This document shows, piece by piece, positions 8,755-17,851 of a DNA stretch of 64,000 bases. This DNA is from Streptomyces longispororuber (lineage in GTDB: Bacteria; Actinomycetota; Actinomycetes; Streptomycetales; Streptomycetaceae). A program made the position numbers and the translations under genes. The notes below the pieces were generated by a model. That model did no database searches. It was given only the letters and a program-made list of their open reading frames with translations, and was not told the origin of the DNA. Location: the NCBI RefSeq assembly GCF_024448165.1, contig NZ_JAMOLN010000011.1:21823-85822 (forward strand), read 5' to 3'. Within the stretch, counting starts at the first letter, position 1; every line of letters begins with the position of its first letter.

Positions 8755-8781
8755 AACGTCCGGTCGGCGGTAAAGATTCCC
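8755..8781 (-). promoter_or_regulatory. SigR-type promoter of rbpA
   Basis: On the minus strand GGGAAT (8781-8776) is followed after exactly 18 bases by GTT (8757-8755), matching the SigR consensus GGAAT-N18/19-GTT. This agrees with published work on S. coelicolor rbpA, where one promoter depends on SigR and responds to disulfide stress. The start codon is about 60 bases downstream. Confidence 0.82.
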
Positions 8782-8947
8782 GTTCCGGGTCATGCGTCGC
8801 CGTCGTAGCCGCCCCTTGTTGTACCCACCAGCGCCCGGTTTGTCACATCTGACACTAGATGTCACCTAGCGTTTCGCACCCTTGACGTGCAGTAACGGTA
8901 CGCCTGGCAGGCCAACCGCGTACACTACCGGCCTTTGCCTTCAGGTG

Positions 8948-10303
8948 CTAAATCCGGGTGGGTACGGGATTCCCCGCGTCGCGGACCGCCTGCTGCACAG
9001 GTACCCGCGCGAGCAGGACGAAACCGATCACGAAGAAGGCCACCAGGGACACGATGGCGTCCCGATAGCTCCCGGTCAGCTGGTACGCGAGCCCGAACAC
9101 CAGGGGCCCCACCCAGCTCATGCCGCGGTCGCTCGTCTCGTACGCGGAGAAGTACTCGGCCTCCTTTCCGGACGGCACGAGATGCGAGAAGAGCGAGCGG
9201 GACAGCGCCTGGGTGCCGCCCAGGACGAGTCCGATCGCGGCCGCCAGGAGGAAGAACCACACCGGAGCGCCCGCCGGGAGGAAATAGCCGGCGCCGATCG
9301 TCACCGTCCACGCGACGAGCGAGCCCAGGATCGTCCGCTTGGCGCCGTACGTGCGCGCCAGCCGCCCCATCGCCAGGGCGCCCGCCACCGCCAGGACCTG
9401 GACGAGCAGCACCGCGACGATGAGCGTCGACTGGCCGAGGCCCAGCTCCTCCGAGCCGTACACGGACGCCTGCGAGATCACCGTCTGCACGCCGTCGTTG
9501 TAGACGAGGTAGGCCAGGAGGAAGGAGAGCGTGAGCGGATGCCTGCGCATGTCCTTCACGGTGGCCACCAACTGGCGCAGCCCCGGCGCCGTACCGCTCG
9601 GCGCGGACGACGAGCGCCGGTCGCGCAGGCGGCGTAGCGGCACCAGGGTGAACGCACCCCACCACACGCCCGCCGACGCCAGACAGATGCGCACGGCCGT
9701 CGACTCCGAGACCCCGAAGGTGTCGTGGGACGAGTACAGCACCAGATTCGCCACGAGGACGAGGGCGCCCGACGCGTAGCCGAAGGCCCAGCCGCGCGAG
9801 GACACCGCGTCCCGCTCCTCCGGCGGCGCGATCTGCGGCAGGTACGAGTTGTAGAGAACCATCGAGACGGCGAGCGAGGCGTTCGCGATCACCAGGAGCG
9901 CTCCGCCGAGCAGGTACCGCTCGCCGTCCAGGAAGAACATGCCCGCCGTGGCGCCCGCGCCTATGTAGGCGGAGAGCGCGAGGAGCGGTTTCTTGCGGCC
10001 CGTACGGTCGGCGGCCGCGCCCGCGATCGGCATCACGAAGACCGACAGCAGCACCGACAGCGAGACCGTGTACGCGAAGAAGGAGCCCGCACGGACCGGG
10101 ATGCCCAGCGGGTGCACGAAGCCGTCCGGGTCCGCCGCGGCCTTGGCGACCGAGGTCAGGTACGGGCCGAGGAACACCGTCAGGACGCTCGTCGAATAGA
10201 CCGAGCACGCCCAGTCGTAGAAATACCAGCCGCGCTGTTCGCGCCTGCGCTCGGCCAGGGCGGTCGCGCCCGTCGGCGTCTCCCGCGCGGTGTCGGTGCC
10301 CAC
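8948..10303 (-). CDS. UMF1/Atg22-type MFS transporter
   Basis: 451 residues from GTG 10303, after AAGGGGA. About twelve membrane segments. The N-terminal RGWYFYDWACSVYSTSVLTV pattern is typical of the UMF1 branch, relatives of yeast Atg22 (vacuolar amino acid efflux). The A-like loop AADRTGRKKPLL and the central LPQIAPPEERDAVSSRGWA also fit that branch. The substrate in bacteria is unknown. The gene lies downstream of GDPD and the YczE-like gene on the same strand; the 43-base gap to GDPD would allow read-through. Confidence 0.87.
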   Translation of the reverse strand: MGTDTARETPTGATALAERRREQRGWYFYDWACSVYSTSVLTVFLGPYLTSVAKAAADPDGFVHPLGIPVRAGSFFAYTVSLSVLLSVFVMPIAGAAADRTGRKKPLLALSAYIGAGATAGMFFLDGERYLLGGALLVIANASLAVSMVLYNSYLPQIAPPEERDAVSSRGWAFGYASGALVLVANLVLYSSHDTFGVSESTAVRICLASAGVWWGAFTLVPLRRLRDRRSSSAPSGTAPGLRQLVATVKDMRRHPLTLSFLLAYLVYNDGVQTVISQASVYGSEELGLGQSTLIVAVLLVQVLAVAGALAMGRLARTYGAKRTILGSLVAWTVTIGAGYFLPAGAPVWFFLLAAAIGLVLGGTQALSRSLFSHLVPSGKEAEYFSAYETSDRGMSWVGPLVFGLAYQLTGSYRDAIVSLVAFFVIGFVLLARVPVQQAVRDAGNPVPTRI

Positions 10304-10346
10304 CCGTGTCCCCTTGAAGTCCCCGTGGTCCGGCGCCGCGACGGCG

Positions 10347-11114
10347 TCAGACCCAGGTTCCCCGGTCCTTGAGGACGTCGCGCAGCGTCTCGATGTGATC
10401 GGAAACTATGCCATCGACGCCCAGGTCGAGAAGACGTCTCATCTCGGCTTCGTCGTTCACCGTCCACACGTGGACCTGAAGCCCGCGCGCGTGGGCGGCC
10501 CGCACGAAGCGGTGGTCGACCACCGGGACACCGGACCGGGCCACCGGCACCTGGGCGCACACCGCGGAGCGGCGCAGTGCCGCGGGCAGCCCCCACGACC
10601 GCAGCCGCAGGCCGAGCACGCCCTTGGTGCCGTACGACGTGGCGAGGCGCGGCCCGCCGAGTGCCTGGGCCCGGGCGACCCTCGCCTCCGAGAACGAGCC
10701 GACGCAGACCCGGTCCCACGCGCGCGTGCGGCGGATCAGGTCGAGGAGGGGGAGCAGCGCGGGCTCCGCCTTGACGTCCACGTTCCAGCGCACGTCGGGG
10801 AAGGTCTCCAGCAGCTCTTCCAGGAGCGGGACGGGTTCACTGCCCGCCACGCGCGCGTGGCGCACGTCCTGCCACGGGAGGTCGGCGATCAGACCGTGCC
10901 CGTCCGTGACCCGGTCGAGCGTCGCGTCGTGGAAGGCGACGAGCTGTCCGTCGCTCGTCGCGTGCACGTCCGTCTCGATGTAGCGGTAGCCGAGGTCCAC
11001 GGCGCGGCGGAAGGCGGCGACGGTGTTCTCCAGGCCGTCCGCCGCCCCGCCGCGATGGGCGAGGGCGAGCGGCCCGGGATGGTCGAGATAGGGGTGGCGT
11101 ACGCGATCGGTCAC
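10347..11114 (-). CDS. Glycerophosphodiester phosphodiesterase
   Basis: 255 residues from GTG 11114, which overlaps the stop of the upstream membrane gene by four bases (GTGA). The enzyme hydrolyses glycerophosphodiesters to sn-glycerol 3-phosphate and an alcohol. Signature residues: AHRGG near residue 20, ENTVAAF, then YIETDVHATSDGQLVAFHD with metal-binding Glu and Asp and the catalytic His, and WNVDVK. There is no signal peptide, so it is probably cytosolic. The overlap suggests translational coupling to the YczE-like gene. Confidence 0.93.
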   Translation of the reverse strand: MTDRVRHPYLDHPGPLALAHRGGAADGLENTVAAFRRAVDLGYRYIETDVHATSDGQLVAFHDATLDRVTDGHGLIADLPWQDVRHARVAGSEPVPLLEELLETFPDVRWNVDVKAEPALLPLLDLIRRTRAWDRVCVGSFSEARVARAQALGGPRLATSYGTKGVLGLRLRSWGLPAALRRSAVCAQVPVARSGVPVVDHRFVRAAHARGLQVHVWTVNDEAEMRRLLDLGVDGIVSDHIETLRDVLKDRGTWV

Positions 11115-11878
11115 GGTCGAAGTATCGCCCCGCCCGATGACGAGCCGGCGACCACGGTGGAGCCGGCGGGCGGCGCGGGGAGGGCGAAGACGCGCAGGAA
11201 GAACTGGGCCAGCGGGCCGATCGCCAGCGCGTACAGGACCGTGCCCACGCCGATCGTGCCGCCGAGGACGAAGCCGGTCGCCACCACGGCGACCTCGATG
11301 ACCGTGCGCATCAGGCGGATCGAGCGGCCGGTGCGCTGGTGCAGGCCGGTCATGAGGCCGTCGCGCGGACCCGGGCCGAACTTCGCCGCGATGTACAGGC
11401 CGGTCGCCACGCCGTTGAGCACGATCGCGACCGCCATCAGCGGGATGCGCACCCCGTAGGCGTGCACGTCGGGGACCGCGGCGAGCGCGCCGTCCATCGC
11501 CAGGCCGACCACGAAGACGTTCGAGACCGTGCCGAGGCCGGGGCGCTGGCGCAGCGGGATCCACAGCAGCAGCACGATCGCACCGACGATGATCGAGACG
11601 ACGCCGATGGAGATCCCGGTCAGCTCGGCAAGTCCCTGGTGCAGCACGCCCCACGGTTCCAGGCCGAGCCCCGCCTCCACGAGCAGCGCCGAACTGACGC
11701 CGTACAGCGCAAGCCCCGCGTAGAGCTGGACGAGCCGGCGGACGAGTGAGCCGCCGGGAGAACCGGATGCCCCGGATGCCCCGGATGACGCGGACGGCAC
11801 GGGCGATCCGGACGGCACGGACGACGACGCGGACAAGAGGTGCCCCCCTGGTGGTGGTAGTGGCCTGACGCATGACAC
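11111..11878 (-). CDS. YczE/YyaS-type integral membrane protein
   Basis: Up to 255 residues with about five or six membrane segments (for example LVQLYAGLALYGVSSALLVE, GVVSIIVGAIVLLLWIPL). GLGLEPWGVLHQGLAELTG is typical of the YczE/DUF161 family. The start is uncertain: GTG 11878 gives the longest form, and TTG 11836 sits eight bases behind GGGGGG. The N-terminal 40 residues are Ser/Gly/Pro-rich and may not be translated. It is divergent from a MocR-type regulator, a pairing known across actinomycetes in which the regulator is thought to control the membrane protein. Role unknown. Confidence 0.85.
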   Translation of the reverse strand: MSCVRPLPPPGGHLLSASSSVPSGSPVPSASSGASGASGSPGGSLVRRLVQLYAGLALYGVSSALLVEAGLGLEPWGVLHQGLAELTGISIGVVSIIVGAIVLLLWIPLRQRPGLGTVSNVFVVGLAMDGALAAVPDVHAYGVRIPLMAVAIVLNGVATGLYIAAKFGPGPRDGLMTGLHQRTGRSIRLMRTVIEVAVVATGFVLGGTIGVGTVLYALAIGPLAQFFLRVFALPAPPAGSTVVAGSSSGGAILRP

Positions 11879-11923
11879 TCTGTGGCTCGGAACAAGGCGC
11901 CAACCATGGCCAATTCCGGGAAG

Positions 11924-11953
11924 GTGGACTGGACTGCATGGCCCAGTGGACTT
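11924..11953 (+). promoter_or_regulatory. TGGACT repeats at the MocR/yczE divergent start
   Basis: TGGACT and GGACT stand in tandem just before the MocR start (11938), and TGGACT recurs at about 11946 inside the gene. A TGGACT box sits seven bases before the ATG, as in leaderless promoters. Direct repeats of this size are the usual MocR operator form, so autoregulation is plausible. Confidence 0.35.
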
Positions 11954-13437
11954 CGGCGATCGGCTCGGCGCAGCTGGCCCGCCTGCTCACCTCGCAGCAG
12001 CCGCGCCCCGCGGGCCCCGGCACTCGCCGCCCGCCCGCCTACCGCGCGCTCGCCGACGGCATCCGGCTGCTCGTGCTGGAGGGTCGCGTCCCGGTGGCCA
12101 CCCGGCTGCCCGCCGAGCGGGAACTCGCCCAGGCGCTCTCGGTGAGCCGCACCACCGTCGCCGCCGCCTACGAGGCGCTGCGCGGCGAGGGGTTCCTGGA
12201 GTCCCGCAGGGGAGCGGGCAGTTGGACCGCCGTGCCGGCCGGGAACCCGCTGCCGGCCCGCGGCCTCGAACCGCTGCCCCCCGAGGCCCTCGGCTCGATG
12301 ATCGACCTGGGCACCGCGGCCCTGCCCGCCCCCGAACCCTGGCTGACCCGTGCCGTCCAGGGCGCCCTGGAGGAACTGCCGCCGTACGCCCACACGCACG
12401 GCGACTACCCGGCGGGCCTGCCCGCGCTGCGCACGATGATCGCCGAGCGCTACACCGCCCACGGCATCCCCACCATGCCTGAACAGATCATGGTCACGAC
12501 CGGCGCGATGGGAGCCATCGACGCGATCTGTCACCTCTTCGCGGGCCGCGGCGAGCGGGTCGCCGTCGAATCGCCCAGCTACGCCAACATCCTCCAGCTG
12601 ATGCGCGAGGCCGGTCTGCGGCTCGTCCCGGTCGCGATGGCCGACGGCCTGGGCGCCTGGGACCTCGACCGCTGGCGGCAGGTCCTGCGGGACGCCGCGC
12701 CCCGGCTCGCGTACGTCGTCGCCGACTTCCACAATCCGACCGGGGCGCTCGCCGACGAGGAGCAGCGCCGTTCGCTGGTGGACGCGGCGCGCTCGGCCGG
12801 CACCGTGCTCGTCGTCGACGAGACCATGACCGAGCTGCACTTCGACCGGGACCTCGCGATGCCGCGCCGCGTCTGCGCCTTCGACCCGGCGGGCTCCACG
12901 GTCATCACCGTGGGCTCGGCCAGCAAGGCGTTCTGGGCGGGGATGCGGATCGGCTGGGTGCGGGCCGCGCCCGACGTGATCCGCAGCCTCGTCGCCGCGC
13001 GCGCCTACGCGGACCTCGGCACCCCGGTCCTGGAACAGCTCGCCGTCAACTGGCTGCTCAACTCGGGGGGCTGGGAGCAGGCCGTGGAGCTGCGCCGGGG
13101 GCAGGCGCGGGAGAACCGGGACGCCCTGGTGACGGCGGTGCGCCGGGAGCTTCCCGAGTGGGAGTTCGACGTCCCCGAAGGCGGACTCACCCTGTGGGTC
13201 AAGGCCGGCGGGCTGTCCGGCTCACGGCTCGCCGAGGTGGGCGAGCGGGTCGGGGTGCGCGTCCCGTCCGGTCCCCGGTTCGGCGTCGACGGCGCCTTCG
13301 AGGGGTACGTGCGACTGCCGTTCACGGTGGGCGGCGCGGTCGCCGACGAGGCGGCGGCCCGGCTCGCGGCGGCGGCCCGGCTGGTGCGCGACGGCCAGGG
13401 TGCGGGCGGGGACGTGCCGCGCACCCTGATCGCCTGA
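11938..13437 (+). CDS. MocR/PdxR-family regulator (GntR HTH fused to aminotransferase)
   Basis: 499 residues from ATG 11938. Residues about 35-100 form a GntR-type winged helix (LPAERELAQALSVSRTTVAAAYEALRGEGF). The remainder is a class I aminotransferase fold, with the PLP-binding lysine in GSASKAFWAGMRIGW (Lys330) and the Asp/Asn pair in VVADFHNPTGAL. Such proteins use PLP or PLP-amino acid adducts as effectors and usually do not transaminate. It is divergent from the YczE-like gene. The upstream in-frame ATG 11872 would overlap that gene's promoter, so it was not chosen. Confidence 0.92.
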   Translation: MAQWTSAIGSAQLARLLTSQQPRPAGPGTRRPPAYRALADGIRLLVLEGRVPVATRLPAERELAQALSVSRTTVAAAYEALRGEGFLESRRGAGSWTAVPAGNPLPARGLEPLPPEALGSMIDLGTAALPAPEPWLTRAVQGALEELPPYAHTHGDYPAGLPALRTMIAERYTAHGIPTMPEQIMVTTGAMGAIDAICHLFAGRGERVAVESPSYANILQLMREAGLRLVPVAMADGLGAWDLDRWRQVLRDAAPRLAYVVADFHNPTGALADEEQRRSLVDAARSAGTVLVVDETMTELHFDRDLAMPRRVCAFDPAGSTVITVGSASKAFWAGMRIGWVRAAPDVIRSLVAARAYADLGTPVLEQLAVNWLLNSGGWEQAVELRRGQARENRDALVTAVRRELPEWEFDVPEGGLTLWVKAGGLSGSRLAEVGERVGVRVPSGPRFGVDGAFEGYVRLPFTVGGAVADEAAARLAAAARLVRDGQGAGGDVPRTLIA

Positions 13438-13450
13438 CGCCCTTCGGGCG
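13438..13450 (+). terminator. Short hairpin after the MocR gene
   Basis: CGCCC TTC GGGCG begins directly after the stop codon at 13435-13437. It is a small stem between convergent genes with no U-tract, so terminator function is only likely. Confidence 0.35.
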
Positions 13451-13474
13451 ACGACGGGAGTCTGACGACAGGCT

Positions 13475-15085
13475 CTAGCGCTCCGCGAGCGCCTCGGCCT
13501 CGTCGGGGACCGACTCGACGGCCGCGTCTCCGTCCGCGCTGTCGGTGCTGCCCTTGCTCTCCGTGCTGTCGGCGGGTGCCACGCGCTGCGGCAGCAGTGC
13601 GGTGACCGCCCGGCGGTGCACCTCGCTCGTCGCCTCGTCGTACGGGTCCGGGGTGGCCGGCACCTGGAGCCGGTGGACGGGGCCCGAGCCGAGCCGGGCG
13701 TAGCCGCGGCCCGGGGGGACGTCGGCGGCCGGGGTCGTCTGCGGCTGGGTGCCGAGGACGTCCATCAACTCGTCGGGGGTCGCCGGACCGAGCACCACGC
13801 GCGCGCGGGTGTGCTGTCGCACCGGGTCGATCAGGGCGTCGAGGCTGTCGAACTGCTCCGCCACGACGACGGTCACGCCCGCCGCCCTGCCGTGCCGCAG
13901 CGGCACCTGGAGCAGCGTCTGCGGGTCCTGGCGGCCGTCCGCCGCCGCGAGGTGACCCAGGGCGCTCGGGCGGTCCAGCAGGATCCACAGCGGGCGCTTG
14001 ATGTCGTCCGGGGTCGGATGCCCGGCCTGACGTGCCCGGTTCGCCGCGATGAGACGCCGCTCCGTCTCGTGCGCGGCCCATTCGAGACTGGCGAGCGCGC
14101 CCGCGAGGCCGCACTCCACGGCGAGGACGCCGTCGCGCCCGACCAGGCACGCGTAGTCGCCCGTGCCGCTGCCCTCGATGACCAGCACGTCGCCGTGCTG
14201 CAGCGCCTGGAGGGCGATGGAGCGCATGAGGGACGTCGTGCCGCTGCCGGGCTGGCCGACCGCGAGGAGGTGGGGCTCGGTGGAGCGGACGCCGGTGCGC
14301 CAGACGACCGGCGGCACGTCGCGCTGCTCGTCGCCGTCCATGACGGGCAGCGTGCGCTGGACGCCGGTGCCGTCGGTGAAGCCGAGCACGGTCTCGCCGG
14401 GGGCCGTGACGAAGCGCTGGGCGGCGACGTCGGTGGGGAGGGGGTCGAGGACGTTCACCGTGAGGTGGTTGGCCTCCTCGTCCCACACGAACTGGTACTC
14501 GCGCCCGCGGCCGAGCTTCGCGTGCAGCAGCTGCTCGATCCGGGCGCGGGATCCGGCCTCGCCGTCGGTGAAGTAGGCGGGGTAGCGGATCGCGAGCCGG
14601 TCGAAGCGGCCGTCGCCGTCGAAGTCGTAGGTCTCGAACGCCTTCTCCCACTCGCCGCCGTGGGCATACAGGGGACTGGGGTCCTCGGCGACGGAGAAGT
14701 AGGGCACGAGCGCTTCGTAGAGCGACGACAGCCGCTGGACCTGCGACTCGTCGGGGCCGGTCTGCACCGGCTGCTTGGGGTCGCGTCCCTTCCACGCGGC
14801 CGCTGCCATCAGGGAGATGAGCGCCAGCAGCGGCCCGTACGGAATGAACACCACGACCAGGACCACGGCGGCCACCAGGAACAGCAGCGGTCCGCGCCGG
14901 TCCTTGGGGGTGTCCGCCCACTTGCGCCGCCCGGCGGATGCCAGCCGGCGCAGTCCACGAGTGATCGTGATGAGGGGATGGAGGACGTCGGTGGCGCCGT
15001 CGGCTGCCGTCCGTGCCATTTCCCGGCTCCGGGCGATCGAGGCGCTGCCGTTGCTCAGAATGCGGGGGAGAGGGCGCCTGGCCAC
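13475..15085 (-). CDS. FtsK/TraB-like membrane ATPase-fold protein
   Basis: 536 residues. A basic N-terminus is followed by a membrane segment pair at about residues 67-95 (GPLLFLVAAVVLVVVFIPYG, LLALISLMAAAA) and a large cytoplasmic domain. A P-loop-like segment, AVGQPGSGTTSLMRSI near residue 270, has Thr where the Walker A Lys is expected. A Walker B-like PLWILLDRPSAL follows near residue 350. The layout matches FtsK/TraB-type DNA translocases, and I recall the S. coelicolor counterpart as SCO1416, a membrane protein. The missing Lys argues against ordinary ATP hydrolysis. The acidic tail is Ser/Asp/Glu-rich. It is co-directional with, and downstream of, the 64-residue membrane gene. Confidence 0.75.
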   Translation of the reverse strand: MARRPLPRILSNGSASIARSREMARTAADGATDVLHPLITITRGLRRLASAGRRKWADTPKDRRGPLLFLVAAVVLVVVFIPYGPLLALISLMAAAAWKGRDPKQPVQTGPDESQVQRLSSLYEALVPYFSVAEDPSPLYAHGGEWEKAFETYDFDGDGRFDRLAIRYPAYFTDGEAGSRARIEQLLHAKLGRGREYQFVWDEEANHLTVNVLDPLPTDVAAQRFVTAPGETVLGFTDGTGVQRTLPVMDGDEQRDVPPVVWRTGVRSTEPHLLAVGQPGSGTTSLMRSIALQALQHGDVLVIEGSGTGDYACLVGRDGVLAVECGLAGALASLEWAAHETERRLIAANRARQAGHPTPDDIKRPLWILLDRPSALGHLAAADGRQDPQTLLQVPLRHGRAAGVTVVVAEQFDSLDALIDPVRQHTRARVVLGPATPDELMDVLGTQPQTTPAADVPPGRGYARLGSGPVHRLQVPATPDPYDEATSEVHRRAVTALLPQRVAPADSTESKGSTDSADGDAAVESVPDEAEALAER

Positions 15086-15122
15086 GTCGGTCTCCTGAAG
15101 GTGTGTGCGGGTGGGTGGGCCG

Positions 15123-15317
15123 TCAGAACTTGATCCCGCCGAGCAGGCTGGCGAGGCTCGCGCCGCCTGCCTTGATGCTCGGGGCGATGGCCGTGCCCGC
15201 CAGGTAGAAGCCGAAGAGGGCGCAGACCAGTGCGTGCGAGGCCTTCAGGCCGTCCTTGCGGAAGAACAGGAAGACGATGATGCCGAGCAGCACGACGCCC
15301 GAGATGGACAGGATCAT
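15123..15317 (-). CDS. Small membrane protein of the FtsK-like pair (SCO1415-like)
   Basis: 64 residues from ATG 15317 with AGGAGAA upstream. There are two hydrophobic segments: residues 1-18 (ILSISGVVLLGIIVFLFF) and 28-48 (ALVCALFGFYLAGTAIAPSI), joined by RKDGLKASH. The tail is Gly/Ser-rich. Its conserved position before the ATPase-like gene, 37 bases away, suggests one operon and a membrane complex. The pair recalls plasmid spread/transfer protein pairs (SpdB/TraB), but it is chromosomal here. Function unknown. Confidence 0.85.
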   Translation of the reverse strand: MILSISGVVLLGIIVFLFFRKDGLKASHALVCALFGFYLAGTAIAPSIKAGGASLASLLGGIKF

Positions 15318-15369
15318 GAGGGTTCTCCTGGTTGATGGGGACAGTCACCATGAGTTCTTCCAGGCTCAC

Positions 15370-15398
15370 AGCATGTATCTATACGACAAAAGGTGCAA
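15370..15398 (-). promoter_or_regulatory. Promoter with palindrome in the spacer, before the small membrane gene
   Basis: On the minus strand TTGCAC (15398-15393) is 17 bases from CATGCT (15375-15370). GTATCTATAC at 15375-15384 (arms GTAT and ATAC) overlaps the spacer and the -10 edge, where a bound repressor would block polymerase. The surrounding 60 bases are unusually AT-rich for this genome. Confidence 0.5.
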
Positions 15399-15598
15399 AT
15401 GGGTGGTTTTTTAAGTAATTCACCCGATCGGCAGGTAGCTGGTGAGCCACCCGAGCGTGCTGCCGGACGGTCGTCCGCACTGTTGGTGATCTTTGCCTCG
15501 CCGGGGGCGCGTCATGTGCTCGGGCGGGCAGTACTCTGTCGATTCACTCGTACGGCTGCACCGCCGTACCGGCACGGATGTGAAAGGCGGTTCGACCG

Positions 15599-15991
15599 AT
15601 GAGCGAAGCCCCCGACCCGGAGGTCGTGGAGCTGGCCACGAAGATCTTCGATCTCGCCCGGCGCGGCGAGACGGAGGCGCTCGCGGGGTACGTGGACGCG
15701 GGCGTTCCGGCCGACCTCACGAACGACCGGGGCGACACGCTCGTCATGCTCGCCGCCTATCACGGGCACGCGGAGACCGTGGGTGCCCTGCTGGCCCGTG
15801 GCGCCGACGTGAACCGGGCCAACGACCGGGGCCAGACCCCGCTCGCCGGGGCCGTCTTCAAGGGCGAGGACACCGTGATCCGGACCCTGCTCGACGGCGG
15901 CGCCGATCCGGCCGGGGGGACGCCTTCCGCGGTCGACACGGCCCGGATGTTCGGCAAGGCAGAGCTGCTGGAGCTCTTCGGAGCCTCCTGA
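15599..15991 (+). CDS. Ankyrin-repeat protein
   Basis: 130 residues from ATG 15599. Three ankyrin-type repeats are visible: residues about 15-45 (ARRGETEALAGYVDAGVPAD), 46-80 (NDRGDTLVMLAAYHGHAETVGALLARGADVN) and 81-113 (NDRGQTPLAGAVFKGEDTVIRTLLDGGAD). There is no other domain, so it is probably a small protein-binding scaffold. Partner and process are unknown. The HEAT-type protein gene follows on the same strand after 280 bases, which hold no gene. Confidence 0.9.
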   Translation: MSEAPDPEVVELATKIFDLARRGETEALAGYVDAGVPADLTNDRGDTLVMLAAYHGHAETVGALLARGADVNRANDRGQTPLAGAVFKGEDTVIRTLLDGGADPAGGTPSAVDTARMFGKAELLELFGAS

Positions 15992-16271
15992 GGCACCGGT
16001 TCTGACCAGGCAAAACGGGGGTGCAGGAAATGTGGTCGCGGCGGGCAGAACCGCTGGGTCATGATGACGGCGTGATTTACGGACGCGATGGCGGGGCAGG
16101 TGGTGCCCACGTGCCGCGCGGGCCGTGAACGGCCCGGATTCGGGCCTTGGACGAGAGGCAGAGAGATGGTCTACAGCAAGCAAGAGACGGCGGGCGCTCC
16201 GACGTGTTGTCGCGTGGCCAGGTAGTTGCAGGTTCCCGGTTGCGTCGACGCTTGATGTGAGGCTGTTTCCC

Positions 16272-17690
16272 ATGTTCGAACCGGTCATAGCGCCCAGCGG
16301 TACGCTGCTCGGCCTGCTGCAGAGGGGCCGCGGCGACGGCACGCTGCACGCGCTGACGGCACCGCGGGACGAGGCGCTCGCGGCTCTCAATCACTGTGTG
16401 CTGAGCGACCCCCGCCACGACTGGCAGGTGGAGAACCGCTCCCTTTACTACGCCCGCCTCTACCTCGACCTCCATGGAGAGCTCGGGGAGATCGAGCGGC
16501 ACCTCTTCGATCCCGACGACCTCGTCGACACCGACGAGTGCCGGACGGGCCTCGCGCTCTCGGTGCTCGGCCACCTCGCCTCGTACGGCAGGCGGGACGC
16601 CCTGGAGCTGCTGCGCAGGTACGCGGCCTTCGGCGGGTCCTGGGCCTGGGCCCTGGACGAGCTGGCGCTGCGCGACGACGACGCGGGCCTGCGGGCCCTC
16701 GCCGAGCCGATCCTCGCCAGATTCCCGGCCGACGCCGAGGGCACCGCCGAGCTCGCCGCCGCCGTGCGCGACGCGTTCGAGCCACGACCCTGGCGGCTGT
16801 GGGCCGAGGATCCGCGCCCCCAGGTCGGCGCACGCGTGCGTGCCGCCCAGGAGACCGGCTCGTTCGACCGCTGGCAGCGGCAGATGCGACCGTCGGGCCC
16901 GCGGCCCGAATGGAGCGTCCAGGCGGTCTTCGACTGGGCGCAGGAGGGCTTCGACCGCGGAGCCGCCCTGTACGTCCCGGCCGCCCGCTGTCTGACCGCC
17001 GTGGCCGGTCCCGAGGACCGCGCCGAGATCGTCCGGGCCGCACGCGAGGGCACGGACGGCGCGCGCTGCACCGCGCTGCGCTATCTCGCCGATGCCCACG
17101 ACCCCGACGTACTGGATCTCATCGAGGCCGCCGTGGAGGCCACGTCCCGCACCGTCGTGGACGCCGCCGTCGACTGCTTCGAGCGGATGCGCAGCGTCGC
17201 CACCGTGACCCGCGCCCGCCGCTGGGCGCACCGGCCCGACGCGCTCGGCGCCGCGGCGGGACGCATGCTCGCCTGCCGGGGCGGCGCCCAGGACGGCGAA
17301 CTCGTGCTCTGGGCCCTCAGGGAGGCCGTCCGCGGCGACGGCCCCGACGCCGCCACCCTCTGGCCCCTCGTCGACGGGGCCGGGCGGCTCGGCATCGCCT
17401 CCGCCGCCCCCGTGCTGCGGCACGTCTACCGCGAGACCGCGTCATCGCACCTGCGCGGGCACGCCGCCCGCGCCCTCGCGGCCACGGACCCCTCCTTCGC
17501 CGCCGGATTCGCCGTCGAGTGCCTGTGGGACTGCGAGGAGTCCACCCGCGAGATCGCCGCACGGCACGCCGAGACCGGCGACGCGCGCGTGGTGGACCAG
17601 CTGCGGCGGCTCGCCGCCGACCCGGCCGAGGAGGCCGAGGTGCAGACCGCGGTACGCAGCCGGATCGGTCCTGACGCCCCCGCCTTGTGA
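16272..17690 (+). CDS. HEAT-repeat-like conserved hypothetical protein
   Basis: 472 residues from ATG 16272 (MFEPVIAPSGTLLGLLQRGRGDG). The frame is open upstream to 16125, but that part is low quality and lacks a ribosome site. The whole protein is alpha-helical, with repeated pairs of Ala/Leu/Arg-rich helices (for example CTALRYLADAHDPDVLDLIE, LRGHAARALAATDPSFAAGF), consistent with HEAT/PBS-lyase-type repeats. No enzyme motif is seen. I recall such proteins as conserved single genes in Streptomyces of unknown role. Confidence 0.8.
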   Translation: MFEPVIAPSGTLLGLLQRGRGDGTLHALTAPRDEALAALNHCVLSDPRHDWQVENRSLYYARLYLDLHGELGEIERHLFDPDDLVDTDECRTGLALSVLGHLASYGRRDALELLRRYAAFGGSWAWALDELALRDDDAGLRALAEPILARFPADAEGTAELAAAVRDAFEPRPWRLWAEDPRPQVGARVRAAQETGSFDRWQRQMRPSGPRPEWSVQAVFDWAQEGFDRGAALYVPAARCLTAVAGPEDRAEIVRAAREGTDGARCTALRYLADAHDPDVLDLIEAAVEATSRTVVDAAVDCFERMRSVATVTRARRWAHRPDALGAAAGRMLACRGGAQDGELVLWALREAVRGDGPDAATLWPLVDGAGRLGIASAAPVLRHVYRETASSHLRGHAARALAATDPSFAAGFAVECLWDCEESTREIAARHAETGDARVVDQLRRLAADPAEEAEVQTAVRSRIGPDAPAL

Positions 17691-17702
17691 CCGGCTGATG
17701 TA

Positions 17703-17738
17703 CGGGAGGCGGCCCCTTCACGGAGGGGCCGCCTCCCG
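17703..17738 (+). terminator. Terminator after the HEAT-type gene
   Basis: A 15-bp perfect stem: CGGGAGGCGGCCCCT at 17703-17717 pairs with 17724-17738 around a TCACGG loop, 13 bases after the stop codon. Confidence 0.88.
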
Positions 17739-17851
17739 CTGTTTCCCGCAGTTCTCCGGGCTTTTGTGGGGTGGCTGAAACTCACGGGACGTTCCTCGGC
17801 AGGAAAGATCGACGTTGACGTGGGCACGTCCGGCGCGGCGAGAACACCCCT

